NCBI RefSeq assembly: GCF_031759225.1 | Contig: NZ_CP134494.1 | Coordinates: 560,001 to 624,000 of the forward strand | Length of the DNA: 64,000 nt | Reading direction: 5' to 3' | Source of the DNA: Mesobacillus jeotgali | Lineage (GTDB): Bacteria; Bacillota; Bacilli; Bacillales; Cytobacillaceae | Shown here: positions 1-7,899 of the stretch, one piece after another | Position numbering within the stretch: position 1 is the first letter of the stretch | How the letters are laid out: the number at the start of each line of letters is the position of its first letter | The notes under the pieces: generated by a model | What the model saw: only the letters and a program-made list of their open reading frames with translations | Told to the model about the DNA's origin: nothing | The model's database searches: none | Position numbers and translations under genes: made by a program

Positions 1-659
1 CGGGCATAATTATTGTTAAGATTTCTTATGAAAAATCCAGATTCCTCATTAGTGAAAGGGAATTTTTCTGAACTAATCGTTTCCATTATATCTTCCTGTG
101 CCTCCATGGTCTGCCTTAATTCATGCAGGGTTGCTTTCCACCGATATACACTTCTGGCAATTTTATTTTCAAAAGGATCTTTAAAAACCTTTTTCTCCAA
201 GCTTTGAATTTCATCCGCAATTTGATCGATCATTTCTAAATCCTGAGATATGGTTTGGTCAAGGATATGGAACAGAATCATTCCAATGTGAGACATCTTT
301 TGGGGATTTTCAAGGAATGGCTGCTCTAAGTTATTTACTAAACAAAGGTCCTTTTCAACCTTTGACACTACATAATTATGGCCGATCAAGACTGTAATTT
401 TAACTCGGGTATAATCCTGCTGAATCGCCATTAGAGAAATAATGGCCTCATTCTTAAAAACATCGATCTTTGGAATATCGCTAAATTCCTGTAATTCTTT
501 CAATGCCAAAGGGTGAATGTTCAAGCTTTTGATAAAGTGTTCAAATTGATGGGCATTCGATGGATGAAAATGAATCCATGCAATATCTTCCCTGGAAGCA
601 GGAAGAGAGATGTCATCTTTTTTTGTAACGGACTTATTCTTTGTTGAGTATATGAGCAT
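1..659 (-). CDS. CorA-family magnesium/divalent cation transporter (3' part outside window)
   Basis: Reading the minus strand from an ATG at 659 gives about 219 uninterrupted residues that run off the left edge, so only the N-terminal cytoplasmic part is present. An AGGAG ribosome site lies 9 bases upstream. The protein starts MLIYSTKNKSV and continues with the alpha/beta N-terminal domain and a long charged helix (motifs RSVYRWKATLHELRQTM and EDIMETISSEKF) typical of CorA funnel domains. CorA proteins are pentameric inner-membrane channels for Mg2+ (sometimes Co2+ or Ni2+); their two C-terminal membrane helices with the GMN motif would lie beyond base 1 and cannot be checked. It is transcribed away from the next gene. 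The family call is by pattern recognition of the helical region; a CorA-like paralogue without transport function is possible. Confidence 0.7.
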   Translation of the reverse strand, partial: MLIYSTKNKSVTKKDDISLPASREDIAWIHFHPSNAHQFEHFIKSLNIHPLALKELQEFSDIPKIDVFKNEAIISLMAIQQDYTRVKITVLIGHNYVVSKVEKDLCLVNNLEQPFLENPQKMSHIGMILFHILDQTISQDLEMIDQIADEIQSLEKKVFKDPFENKIARSVYRWKATLHELRQTMEAQEDIMETISSEKFPFTNEESGFFIRNLNNNYA

Positions 660-822
660 CTATATTTGTCTCCTAATATGGATTTATCCTTATTTTGTGT
701 TGTTAGAGGAATATTTATTTTTCAAAGATGATGGGATGGGGAAAGTTCTCATGTTTATTTAATAGCGAAAAATTATTAAGCTTCAAAAAAAGTTCATTCT
801 TTTCTCACACTTGCAGAATATG

Positions 823-847
823 ATTAATGATATTTTGAATCATTAAT
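823..847. promoter_or_regulatory. Perfect 9-bp inverted repeat, operator-like
   Basis: ATTAATGAT (823-831) and ATCATTAAT (839-847) are perfect inverted copies separated by 7 bases. The palindrome ends 3 bases before the AAAGGAG ribosome site of the small reading frame at 864. An AT-rich palindrome here suits a repressor operator. The half-site shares ATGAT with Fur/PerR-type boxes but the 9-7-9 spacing is not classical, so the cognate regulator is unknown. A short RNA hairpin occluding the ribosome site is the alternative. Confidence 0.5.
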
Positions 848-863
848 AAAGGAGTTTGAAAAA

Positions 864-941
864 GTGGAAACAGTAAAAACAAAAGCAAACCCACGATTCC
901 TTAAAACTACAACAAACAAATCGATTGAACGGAGTGTTTAA
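864..941 (+). CDS. 25-residue peptide abutting the YtkA-like lipoprotein gene
   Basis: A GTG start at 864 preceded by AAAGGAG opens a 25-codon frame (METVKTKANPRFLKTTTN...) whose TAA stop (939-941) is immediately followed by the ATG of the next gene at 942. The peptide is basic (net positive) with no cysteine or hydrophobic stretch. The good ribosome site and the exact stop/start junction suggest translational coupling or a leader peptide. I do not recognise a family. A chance frame is possible, hence the moderate confidence. Confidence 0.4.
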   Translation: METVKTKANPRFLKTTTNKSIERSV

Positions 942-1712
942 ATGAAAAAATTTCTGGTCCTATTTATTACTCTATTTTTTATGATTACAGGATGCTCCAA
1001 TTCAGAATCAGGTGTAAACCAAGAGAAAGAACCTGAATTATTGGAAGTTGACCTTATTGCTCCAGAAGATCTTCTTATAGGTAACGAAGTCGTTCTGGCA
1101 GCGGAAGTCACACAAGGCGAGGAAAAAGTGGAAGACGCTGATGAAGTCAAATTTGAAGTTCGCAAAGTTGGAGACGAGGATTCGGAAATGATTGATGCAA
1201 CTCATCAAGGAAAAGGCATTTTTGAAATTAAGAAAACCTTTAAAGAAGATGGGGAGTATATGGTAACGGCTCATGTTACTGCAAGGTCGATGCATAATAT
1301 GCCAAGTGAAAAAATAACGGTTGGAAATCCTGCTGGAACTGGCAGTGATACAGAACATCAACATAGTGAATCTACAGACTCCCACGAGAATGGGGATACA
1401 ACAGAGGGTAACCACCATCATGGTAATGTATCAATTGAACTGGATACTAACCAAGACTTTAAAGTGAATCAGAAAGTGAATCTGTCAGCTCAAATTAATA
1501 ATGAAAATCAGCCTTTGACAGACGCAAGAGTCCGATTCGAGATCTGGTATGGCGAAGATTCCAACCATGAATTTGTCGACGGAACTGAAATGGGAAATGG
1601 TGTCTATATTTATGAAAAAGTTTTTCCGAAAACAGGTACTTATCATATAAAGGTTCATGTTGAAAAGGGTGAGATTCACGACCATAAAGAAGAAGCAATT
1701 ACAGTTAGTTAA
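942..1712 (+). CDS. Lipoprotein with two YtkA-like (FixH-like) domains and a His-rich linker
   Basis: The 256-residue product has a lipoprotein signal peptide ending in ITGC, with Cys18 as the predicted lipidated residue, so it should be anchored on the outer face of the membrane. Two similar beta-sandwich segments follow (about residues 34-125 and 162-255), each with the pattern VxL..VNQ/GNEV..LxAxVxxxxxxVxDAxVxFE, then GxGxYxxxKxFxxxGxYxxxxHV, as in YtkA-like proteins. They are joined by a linker rich in His, Ser and Asp (residues about 138-161, with HQH and HHHG) that looks able to bind metal. The biochemical role of YtkA-like proteins is poorly known; copper or redox-related functions have been suggested for relatives. 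A GGAG ribosome site lies in the end of the upstream mini-gene. Its terminator follows at 1745. Confidence 0.75.
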   Translation: MKKFLVLFITLFFMITGCSNSESGVNQEKEPELLEVDLIAPEDLLIGNEVVLAAEVTQGEEKVEDADEVKFEVRKVGDEDSEMIDATHQGKGIFEIKKTFKEDGEYMVTAHVTARSMHNMPSEKITVGNPAGTGSDTEHQHSESTDSHENGDTTEGNHHHGNVSIELDTNQDFKVNQKVNLSAQINNENQPLTDARVRFEIWYGEDSNHEFVDGTEMGNGVYIYEKVFPKTGTYHIKVHVEKGEIHDHKEEAITVS

Positions 1713-1744
1713 GGATATACAACTTTTAAAGAGATAAGTGACTA

Positions 1745-1776
1745 GAGCGTTGATCCAAGATTAACGCTCCTTTTGT
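1745..1776 (+). terminator. Rho-independent terminator of the YtkA-like gene
   Basis: GAGCGTT (1745-1751) pairs with AACGCTC (1763-1769) and is followed by CTTTTGTT. The remaining bases to 2036 hold no gene. They are AT-rich and contain the promoter region of the ABC importer, although I see no single convincing -35/-10 pair. Confidence 0.75.
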
Positions 1777-2036
1777 TGCGCTTAATTAACAATCTGGCAA
1801 GATCGTTGAAAATGTCTTGTTGGAAAAGAAACACAGTTGGGTAAGGGCTTATTCTTTGTGTCGCTACGGGATATTTAGAGGAATGTTTTGAAGAAATTCA
1901 ATTTTAAAAAATATTCTTTTTTATAAGTTGTAAAAATGAACAAAGTATAATAAAATAACTTAAAAGTTAATTCATACTAATTTTATAGGAATAATATAAA
2001 TATTACATGAGGGGATAGAAAGGTGGGTGGAAAAAC

Positions 2037-2822
2037 TTGAGTCAGAATCCAATCATTAAAGTTAATCAAGTAAGTAAAAGCTTTCCTAACAACAATAAGA
2101 TTACGAAAGTTTTGGACGATATTTCACTTGATATCAATCATGGAGAAACCATTTCTATTCTAGGTGAAAGTGGCTGTGGAAAAAGCACTCTGTTAAACAT
2201 TATCGGTGGCTTTGAGGAGGCAGATGCAGGGCAAGTCGTATTAGAGGGAAAACCTGTCACCAAGCCAACTCGTAAATGTATCATGCTTTTCCAAAACTAT
2301 GGTTTGCTCCCATGGAGATCTGCACTAAAAAACGTTGAACTTGGCCTGGAGGGCTTGAACCTTAATGCTAAGGAGCGAAGGGAGCGCGCTTTACATTATT
2401 TAGCGCTGGTAGGTCTAGAAGATAAAGGCGAATTGTTCCCCCATGAGGTTTCAGGTGGGATGAAGCAAAGGATTGCGATTGCAAGGGCTCTTGCACTACA
2501 GCCTGAGATGATTCTCATGGATGAGCCGTTTGCTGCGCTGGACACATTCAATCGCTATTATCTTCAAGACGAACTCCTTAGAATTCAATCACAGGAAAAA
2601 ACCACTATTGCCCTTGTTACACATGATATCGACGAAGCCATCTATTTGTCGGATCGGATTTTTATCATGCAAGCCAATCCAGGCACGATTCACAAGGAAG
2701 TCAAAATCCAATTGTCAAAACCTCGTGATCGAAGCCACAGTGATTTTCAGCATTACAGGAAAATGATCTTCGAAGAATTCCATTTTAACCGTACGAATCC
2801 AACGATTGAGTATCATATCTAA
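2037..2822 (+). CDS. ABC importer ATPase, nitrate/sulfonate/taurine (NitT/TauT) type
   Basis: This 261-residue protein is the energising subunit of an importer formed with the next two genes. Visible motifs are Walker A GESGCGKST (about residues 43-51), the Q-loop in LFQNYGLLPW, the signature VSGGMKQR (about 140), Walker B MILMDEP and the H-loop in VTHDIDEA. The LLPWR sequence after the Q-loop is typical of the SsuB/TauB/NrtD group. The start is a TTG at 2037 behind AGGTGGG; no ATG alternative keeps the conserved N-terminus. The substrate cannot be told from the ATPase; aliphatic sulfonates, taurine, nitrate or a pyrimidine/thiamine precursor are all handled by this group. Confidence 0.88.
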   Translation: MSQNPIIKVNQVSKSFPNNNKITKVLDDISLDINHGETISILGESGCGKSTLLNIIGGFEEADAGQVVLEGKPVTKPTRKCIMLFQNYGLLPWRSALKNVELGLEGLNLNAKERRERALHYLALVGLEDKGELFPHEVSGGMKQRIAIARALALQPEMILMDEPFAALDTFNRYYLQDELLRIQSQEKTTIALVTHDIDEAIYLSDRIFIMQANPGTIHKEVKIQLSKPRDRSHSDFQHYRKMIFEEFHFNRTNPTIEYHI

Positions 2823-2849
2823 ACATTTAAAAGGTGAAGGAGAATTTAC

Positions 2850-3815
2850 ATGAAAAAGCCCATTAGAAGATTCATCCTGCTTATGCTGGCAGCTGTCCTT
2901 ACCCTGTCACTAGCTGCTTGCGGGTCAGGCAGCAGCAAATCAACAGGAGATGGCGAGAAGAAAACGGTTAAGATTGGCTATCTGCCAATTACACATGCTG
3001 TACCGCTTTATATTGAAAAAGAAATGCAAGAATATGAGAATTTTAATTTGGAATTGGTGAAATTCGGTTCGTGGCCTGAACTGATGGATGCATTGAATAC
3101 AGGCAGAATTGATGGAGCTTCTGTTCTGGTTACATTAGCGATGAAGGCAAAGGAACAGGGGATTGATTTAAGTGCCGTCGCATTAGGGCATCGTGATGGA
3201 AATGTATTCGTCACCGCTAACGATATTAACAGCGCAGAGGATTTAAAAGGGAAAACATTTGCTATTCCGCATAAGTTTTCGACTCACAACATCTTGTTGT
3301 ATCAAATGCTAAAGCAAAATGGGCTTAAGTATGAAGATGTAAAGGCAGTTGAAATGCCGCCTGCCGAAATGCCAGCCGCTTTGTCTGAAGGAAGGATTGC
3401 CGGTTATGTAGTGGCAGAACCGTTTGGTGCCATTTCAGTTGCGATTGAAAAAGGCAAGGTCCTTTATCAGGATCAGGATGTTTGGAAAGACTCAATAGAC
3501 TGCACCTTAGTGTTGCGCAATGATTTTATTAAAAAGGATAGTAAGGTTGCACAGGAATTTGTTGACCAGTATGTCAAAGCTGGTGATTTAGCAGAGTTAA
3601 AGGATGAGCACACCCATGAGATGTCATCCAAATATATGAAGGTTGAAAAAGATGTGCTTGACCTTTCATTCAAATGGATTTCTTATGATGATTTGAAAAT
3701 CAAGGAAGCGGAATTTGAGGAACTTAGGAAAAATCTCATGGAAATGGGATTAATGGAGAATCCTCCGACTTACAGTGAATTTGTAGATCATTCTTTAATA
3801 GATAAAGCGATGTGA
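2850..3815 (+). CDS. Substrate-binding lipoprotein of the NitT/TauT-type importer
   Basis: The 321-residue product starts with a lipoprotein signal peptide (lipobox LAAC, Cys24) followed by a Ser/Gly-rich spacer. The mature part begins VKIGYLPITHAVPLYIEKE, characteristic of NMT1/THI5-like and SsuA-like periplasmic-binding folds, with the second-lobe motif GYVVAEPFGAISV. It should capture the substrate at the outer membrane face and deliver it to the permease encoded next. It lies 27 bases after the ATPase gene behind a GGTGAAGGAG ribosome site and overlaps the permease start by 4 bases, so the three genes form one operon. The ligand is not predictable by eye; sulfonates or nitrate-like anions are the usual guesses. 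Confidence 0.88.
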   Translation: MKKPIRRFILLMLAAVLTLSLAACGSGSSKSTGDGEKKTVKIGYLPITHAVPLYIEKEMQEYENFNLELVKFGSWPELMDALNTGRIDGASVLVTLAMKAKEQGIDLSAVALGHRDGNVFVTANDINSAEDLKGKTFAIPHKFSTHNILLYQMLKQNGLKYEDVKAVEMPPAEMPAALSEGRIAGYVVAEPFGAISVAIEKGKVLYQDQDVWKDSIDCTLVLRNDFIKKDSKVAQEFVDQYVKAGDLAELKDEHTHEMSSKYMKVEKDVLDLSFKWISYDDLKIKEAEFEELRKNLMEMGLMENPPTYSEFVDHSLIDKAM

Positions 3816-4582
3816 GTAAAATGAAATTCAAGACGGTTCTTAATGCGGCCATAGGTTTTTCTTTATTGATTGCAGTATGGCAATTCATCATAGTGATTGG
3901 CGATTACGATGAGGCCCTTTTCCCGCCTCCTCTTAAGGTTTGGGAAGGCATAGTTTCCCTTATTTTGGACGGAACTCTGTTTACACATATTCAGGTTAGT
4001 CTATACCGGTTCCTAGCAGGCTATTTATCAGCAGTAATAGCTGCTGTCCTGCTCGGCTTGATTCTTGGGCGCCTTCCTTTACTATGGAATGTTCTTGATC
4101 CGGTAGCTCAAGTTTTAAGGCCTGTATCGCCAATTGCATGGTCACCATTTATTGTCCTATGGTTCGGAATAGGGGATATCCCGGCCATCGTCATTATCTT
4201 TATTGCAGCATTTTTCCCTGTATTGCTGTCAACGGTTTCGGCGGTACGGAAAGTTGATCAGAATTATTTAAAGGTGGCACAGAACCTAGAAATTAAGGGG
4301 TTCAAGCTGTTAACTAAAGTTATTTTTCCAGCTGCCTTCCCATACATTGCAAACGGCCTTCATATCGCCGTAGGAACTGCCTGGGTCTTTCTTGTGGCAG
4401 GAGAGATGGTTGGAGCGCAATCAGGATTGGGGTATTTGATTATCGATGCAAGAAACTCCATGAGACTTGATTTTGTCATGGCGGGCATTGTGTTTATAGG
4501 AATTTCCGGTTTGCTCCTGGATAAGGCCGTTGGTGTCTTCGAGGCATGGATCAACCGGCAATGGGGGATTGGAAAAAATTAA
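3812..4582 (+). CDS. Permease subunit of the NitT/TauT-type importer
   Basis: A 256-residue, six-helix inner-membrane protein of the binding-protein-dependent permease family. The EAA-like cytoplasmic loop reads AQNLEIKGFKLLTKVIFPAAFPYI (about residues 155-178), the site that docks on the ATPase. The family-typical RPVSPIAWSPFIVLWFGIG segment precedes it. The GTG start at 3812 overlaps the TGA of the binding-protein gene (GTGA), giving translational coupling; an in-frame ATG at 3821 is the alternative. The operon ends in a hairpin shared with the convergent HxlR gene. Confidence 0.88.
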   Translation: MSKMKFKTVLNAAIGFSLLIAVWQFIIVIGDYDEALFPPPLKVWEGIVSLILDGTLFTHIQVSLYRFLAGYLSAVIAAVLLGLILGRLPLLWNVLDPVAQVLRPVSPIAWSPFIVLWFGIGDIPAIVIIFIAAFFPVLLSTVSAVRKVDQNYLKVAQNLEIKGFKLLTKVIFPAAFPYIANGLHIAVGTAWVFLVAGEMVGAQSGLGYLIIDARNSMRLDFVMAGIVFIGISGLLLDKAVGVFEAWINRQWGIGKN

Positions 4583-4584
4583 TC

Positions 4585-4618
4585 AGAAAAGACAGAGGGC
4601 ATGATCGCTCTCTGTCTT
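4585..4618. terminator. Bidirectional terminator between the importer operon and the HxlR gene
   Basis: AAGACAGAG (4589-4597) pairs with CTCTGTCTT (4610-4618). On the minus strand the stem is followed directly by a T run (AAAA at 4587-4590 on the plus strand). On the plus strand it is followed by AATGATGTTTTATTTT. The two flanking genes are convergent. Confidence 0.7.
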
Positions 4619-4627
4619 AATGATGTT

Positions 4628-5080
4628 TTATTTTAGTCCAGTTGTGTCTACTGTTTCAAGTTCGATTGCTTCTAGTTCATCGACATTTCTTTTACAGTGT
4701 GGACAATAGTAGGCTAATTCCACTTCATGCTTGCACTCTGTATGAATTAATTTCTTGTAGCATTTATCAAGATTGTTCCTGCCCCACATGATCATGGCAT
4801 TAAAAACTCCTTCGAGTTCTTTGCCGCTTTCTGTAAGCCTATATTCATACCTTGGGGGATGCTCTGAATATAGTGAAGAGCTTACAAGTCCCGACTGCTC
4901 CAAATGTTTTAAGCGGTCTGACAGTATATTGGATGAAATACCATTTAGTTCTTTCTTTATTTCATTAAAAGTGGTTCTTCCTGCTAAGATTTCGTGTAAT
5001 ACCAGTAAGGTCCACCGATCTCCAATGATATTAAGGGTTTGAGCGATATTGCATGGTAAATCATATTTAGATTCTCTCAT
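4628..5080 (-). CDS. HxlR-family transcriptional regulator with a C-terminal CxxC tail
   Basis: The 150-residue protein has the HxlR winged helix-turn-helix: an N-terminal cysteine (DLPCNIAQTLNIIGDRW, Cys10), the core LLVLHEILAGRTTFNEIKKELNGIS and the wing LVSSSLYSEHPPRYEYRLTESGKEL. HxlR proteins are small dimeric repressors or activators that often sense electrophiles or redox stress through the conserved N-terminal cysteine. Beyond the usual length of about 110 residues there is an extension with CKHE...CPHCKR that could bind zinc. It is divergent from the DUF4242 gene at 5230, and a palindrome in the 149-base gap is the obvious operator. It therefore probably controls itself and the DUF4242/flavoprotein genes. 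Confidence 0.87.
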   Translation of the reverse strand: MRESKYDLPCNIAQTLNIIGDRWTLLVLHEILAGRTTFNEIKKELNGISSNILSDRLKHLEQSGLVSSSLYSEHPPRYEYRLTESGKELEGVFNAMIMWGRNNLDKCYKKLIHTECKHEVELAYYCPHCKRNVDELEAIELETVDTTGLK

Positions 5081-5135
5081 AGATAAAACCTCCGAAGCTT
5101 GGATAAATAAATCATATCATAAAAATTTTCAAACA

Positions 5136-5170
5136 ACTAAGTTGTTTTTTATAACTTAGTGTAATAAAAT
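5136..5170. promoter_or_regulatory. HxlR-type operator overlapping the DUF4242 gene promoter
   Basis: ACTAAGTT (5136-5143) and AACTTAGT (5153-5160) are perfect inverted repeats with a 9-base spacer. The left arm also sits in a shorter palindrome, CAACTAAGTTG (5134-5144). A candidate promoter for the plus-strand gene is TTGTTT (5142-5147), 17 bases, then TAAAAT (5165-5170), so the palindrome covers the -35 box and spacer, a geometry suited to repression. Which protein binds is inference from the adjacent divergent HxlR gene. Confidence 0.6.
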
Positions 5171-5229
5171 AATCTATAAGTAATACCAAGTAAACGGATT
5201 GGATATATATAATAAGGAGGAATGAAGGA

Positions 5230-5757
5230 ATGGCAACTTTATATTTAGTGGAATCAATTTTTAACAGTGCAGTAAAAGATAAAGAGTCCTTTGAAAAAAA
5301 GGCCGGTGAGATCCGTGATGAGTTAGGTAAGCAAAATGCGACATTAATTGAGGTCCAAGTAGCAAAGGATTTATCCCGTGCTTTCTTTATTCTTGAGGCG
5401 GAAGAACGAAATGTCATAAATGAAAGTCTAAGGACATTAGGTGTTCCTGTCACTTTAATCAAGCCTGTCCGTCTTGTTGGCAGAGATTTAGAAGAAGTGA
5501 AAAAACAGGCTGACAAAGTTAATTACCTTGTTGAATGGAACCTTCCAGAAAATCTGACAATGGATGCCTACCTAGAAAGAAAATCCAAGAATTCCGTTCA
5601 CTATTCGGAAGTTCCTGAAGTGACATTCTCAAGGACCTATGTATGTGAAGATATGACAAAATGTCTTTGCTTCTATGATTCTCCAGATGAGTCTACAGTC
5701 AAGAAGGCTCGCGAAGCTGTTAGTGCGCCAATCGATACGATTACTGAATTGTCATAA
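5230..5757 (+). CDS. DUF4242 (SCO4226-like nickel-binding) family protein with two repeats
   Basis: The 175-residue protein is made of two similar ferredoxin-like halves. The first begins MATLYLVESIF and the second, about residues 100-175, reads VNYLVEWNLPENLTMDAYLERK...YVCEDMTKCLCFYDSPDESTVKKAREA, which is the DUF4242 pattern. The family member SCO4226 was described as nickel-binding; the general function is unknown. The conserved Cys-containing strand (YVCEDMTKCLCFY) is present only in the second half. The ATG at 5230 has AAGGAGG upstream. It is probably controlled by the divergent HxlR gene and followed by its own terminator, so the next gene may be only partly co-transcribed. Confidence 0.7.
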   Translation: MATLYLVESIFNSAVKDKESFEKKAGEIRDELGKQNATLIEVQVAKDLSRAFFILEAEERNVINESLRTLGVPVTLIKPVRLVGRDLEEVKKQADKVNYLVEWNLPENLTMDAYLERKSKNSVHYSEVPEVTFSRTYVCEDMTKCLCFYDSPDESTVKKAREAVSAPIDTITELS

Positions 5758-5763
5758 GTCCGG

Positions 5764-5790
5764 AACCTCCTTCGCTGGAGGTTTTCTTCT
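5764..5790 (+). terminator. Terminator after the DUF4242 gene
   Basis: AACCTCC (5764-5770), a 6-base loop and GGAGGTT (5777-5783) are followed by TTCTTCTT. It lies between two same-strand genes and would reduce readthrough into the flavoprotein gene. Confidence 0.75.
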
Positions 5791-5820
5791 TAATAAGGGA
5801 TGAAAAGGGAGAGGGAAGCT

Positions 5821-6864
5821 TTGAAAGATATGACGAGTTTGGCGGTCTTAATCCAGGAACAGCTTAAGCCATTCGTGCGAAGAATTGACGCTGAAGCCTA
5901 CTATGCAGAGGGATTTTTAAAAAGCATTGGCAAAGCTGGATTCTTGAATTCCGATACTGGGGTAGACTTTTCAACAGAAGTCCGTGTGGTAGAAGAAGTA
6001 TCTAAAATCTGCATGACAACCGGTTTTAACCTTTGGTGCCACCTTGCCTCATTAACCTATATCCGAAATAGTGAAAATAGGTATCTAAAGGAAGAAATTT
6101 TACCGCAGTTGGAAAATGGCCAGTTTCTGGGCGGGACCGGGCTTTCCAATCCGATGAAGTATTATGCCGGGCTGGAAACTTTGCATTTAAAAGCGACCAG
6201 GACGGACAAAGGATATATTGTGAATGGGCAATTGCCTTCTGTTTCAAATCTGGGGAAAGATCACTGGTTCGGCATTATTGCCGAGGTTAGCCCTGATCAA
6301 AGAATGATGGCAGTGGTTCCGTGTAATGCACTAGGGCTTACCCTGAAAGCAAAGCTCGAGTATTTAGGCGTAAACGGCAGTGCCACTTATTCATGTGCTT
6401 TTGATGAAGTGGCGATTCCTGAGGAATGGGTCGTCTCACATGATGTCGACTCATTCATTGTTAAAATAAGGCCGGCCTTCGTGCTTTATCAAATACCGCT
6501 TGGTTTGGGAGTGACGGAGGCATCCATTGGTTCCATCCGTCAGGTTTGCAATAAGCAGGGAGGCTGCAACGATTTCCTTCCTATTCAGCCAGATGAACTA
6601 GAGAAAGAATTAGAACAAATCCGTACGGAATTGTATAAACTCGCTGACGGACGAGAGCTCTTGCAACAATGGAAGGCCCTTCTTCAATTACGGCTTCGCA
6701 CTGCTTATCTTGCTTCAAAAGCTGCTCATGGAAGCATGCTTCATCAAGGAGGAGCAGGTTATCTGAAGTACAGTGCACCATCAAGAAGATTAAGAGAATC
6801 ATATTTTCTCTTGAATCTGACTCCTACCGTTAAGCATCTTGAAAAAATGCTCCAAATTAAATAG
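5821..6864 (+). CDS. Acyl-CoA-dehydrogenase-like flavoprotein
   Basis: About 347 residues with the acyl-CoA dehydrogenase layout: an N-terminal helical domain (ICMTTGFNLWCHLASLTYI), a central beta domain (GQFLGGTGLSNPMKYYAGLE..LKATRTDKGYIVNGQLPSVSNLG), and a C-terminal four-helix bundle (LQLRLRTAYLASKAAHGSMLHQGGAGYL). Such proteins bind FAD and oxidise acyl-CoAs, or act as flavin-dependent monooxygenases as in the DszC group. No clear catalytic glutamate could be assigned, so the substrate is open. Start choice: the ATG at 5800 has AAGGG directly against it, whereas a TTG at 5821 is well spaced from GGGAGAGGG (5808-5815). The longer form is possible. Its place after DUF4242 and near the HxlR gene suggests a stress-inducible redox role. 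Confidence 0.75.
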   Translation: MKDMTSLAVLIQEQLKPFVRRIDAEAYYAEGFLKSIGKAGFLNSDTGVDFSTEVRVVEEVSKICMTTGFNLWCHLASLTYIRNSENRYLKEEILPQLENGQFLGGTGLSNPMKYYAGLETLHLKATRTDKGYIVNGQLPSVSNLGKDHWFGIIAEVSPDQRMMAVVPCNALGLTLKAKLEYLGVNGSATYSCAFDEVAIPEEWVVSHDVDSFIVKIRPAFVLYQIPLGLGVTEASIGSIRQVCNKQGGCNDFLPIQPDELEKELEQIRTELYKLADGRELLQQWKALLQLRLRTAYLASKAAHGSMLHQGGAGYLKYSAPSRRLRESYFLLNLTPTVKHLEKMLQIK

Positions 6865-6877
6865 GGACGGTTGAAAG

Positions 6878-6909
6878 GCGCAGGGGACGAACCCTGTGCT
6901 TATTTTTTT
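6878..6909 (+). terminator. Terminator of the CAGGG/CCCTG family
   Basis: GCGCAGGG (6878-6885) pairs with CCCTGTGC (6892-6899), followed by TTATTTTTTT. Similar stems recur at 30625, 39553, 45310, 47904 and 56661. The rest of the gap to 7142 holds no gene that I can support. Confidence 0.75.
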
Positions 6910-7142
6910 GCTAGACAAAAAATCTGAGTCCTTGAATATCTGAAATAGTAATTTTACGAGTAATAAGTATTTTCAATAGAAATAGAGAAGGCTGAGCAAT
7001 TATAGGTCAACATCTTGCACAAAAAGATTAGGGAGGTGACAGAGATTAACTTGACTAGGTGCTAATTAATGGAAATTTCTGCTTTAAATGCTTTCCGTGT
7101 TGTTTTAAAATAAGTGAAAGTTGAAAGAAATGAAGTGATAAT

Positions 7143-7778
7143 ATGAAACTTAAAATCCGAGTTCCTTTTTTTATAATGGGACTGATCCTTTTTAGTTACG
7201 GTATAGTTGTGGCAATAAAGGTTAAGTACTTAGGGGTCCACCCGTGGGATGTATTGAATATTGCCCTTTATGATAAGTTTGGGATGACAATCGGAACATG
7301 GAACGTGATTTTCGGTATCATGTTGGTTCTTGTAACGCTTTTGATTGATCGTACTTATGTTAATATTGGTACTTTTATAAATGCACTGATGGTTGGCACG
7401 ATGGTTGACTTTTTTCTCTGGCTGGATGTTTTGCCTCAGGCTTCCACGCTCATCTTTGATATTTTGATATTGCTGCTTGGTATTGTGATCATGGGCATTG
7501 GAGGAGGAATGTATAATGCTGCTCGAATCGGATCAGGGCCAAGAGACGGATTTATGCTTGCGATTTCAATTAAGCTCGGGTATTCAATCAGCAGAGTACG
7601 AATCATTGTTGAGAGTATTGTACTGGTGATTGCCATATTACTGGGCGGACCGGTCTTTATTTTCACCTTTATTTATACATTTATCCAGAGTCCTATTTTC
7701 CAGGCTGCCTACAAGGTGTGTACAAGATGGATTGAAAAGTTATCTGGCTCAATAAATAAAAAGGTAATTTCTATGTAA
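7143..7778 (+). CDS. YczE-family integral membrane protein
   Basis: A 211-residue protein with five predicted membrane segments. It shows the YczE/YitT-like motifs GVHPWDVLNIAL (residues 35-46) and GGGMYNAARIGSGPRDGFMLAIS (about 125-147), the second being the most diagnostic. YczE-like proteins are poorly characterised membrane proteins of Bacillaceae; one relative in B. subtilis-group strains affects lipopeptide and polyketide production, but a transport substrate is not known. The start is the ATG at 7143 behind GAAGTGAT. The gene stands alone, with a 278-base gap upstream and no clear terminator downstream. Confidence 0.75.
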   Translation: MKLKIRVPFFIMGLILFSYGIVVAIKVKYLGVHPWDVLNIALYDKFGMTIGTWNVIFGIMLVLVTLLIDRTYVNIGTFINALMVGTMVDFFLWLDVLPQASTLIFDILILLLGIVIMGIGGGMYNAARIGSGPRDGFMLAISIKLGYSISRVRIIVESIVLVIAILLGGPVFIFTFIYTFIQSPIFQAAYKVCTRWIEKLSGSINKKVISM

Positions 7779-7899
7779 TGAAGGGATTGAGGAGACTTAG
7801 GGACAGCGTCTCTTAAATCGTAAAAAAACACCTTGTGGGACAGCAGAAGCGTCCCCTTGTTCAATGGTAGGAGGAAGATGAGAATTGGGGGATGATAGT

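Noticed and set aside
7801..7860. GGACAGCGTC/CAGCAGAAGCGTCC segment as a terminator
   Set aside because: The arms match only partly and no T tail follows, so it was not listed.
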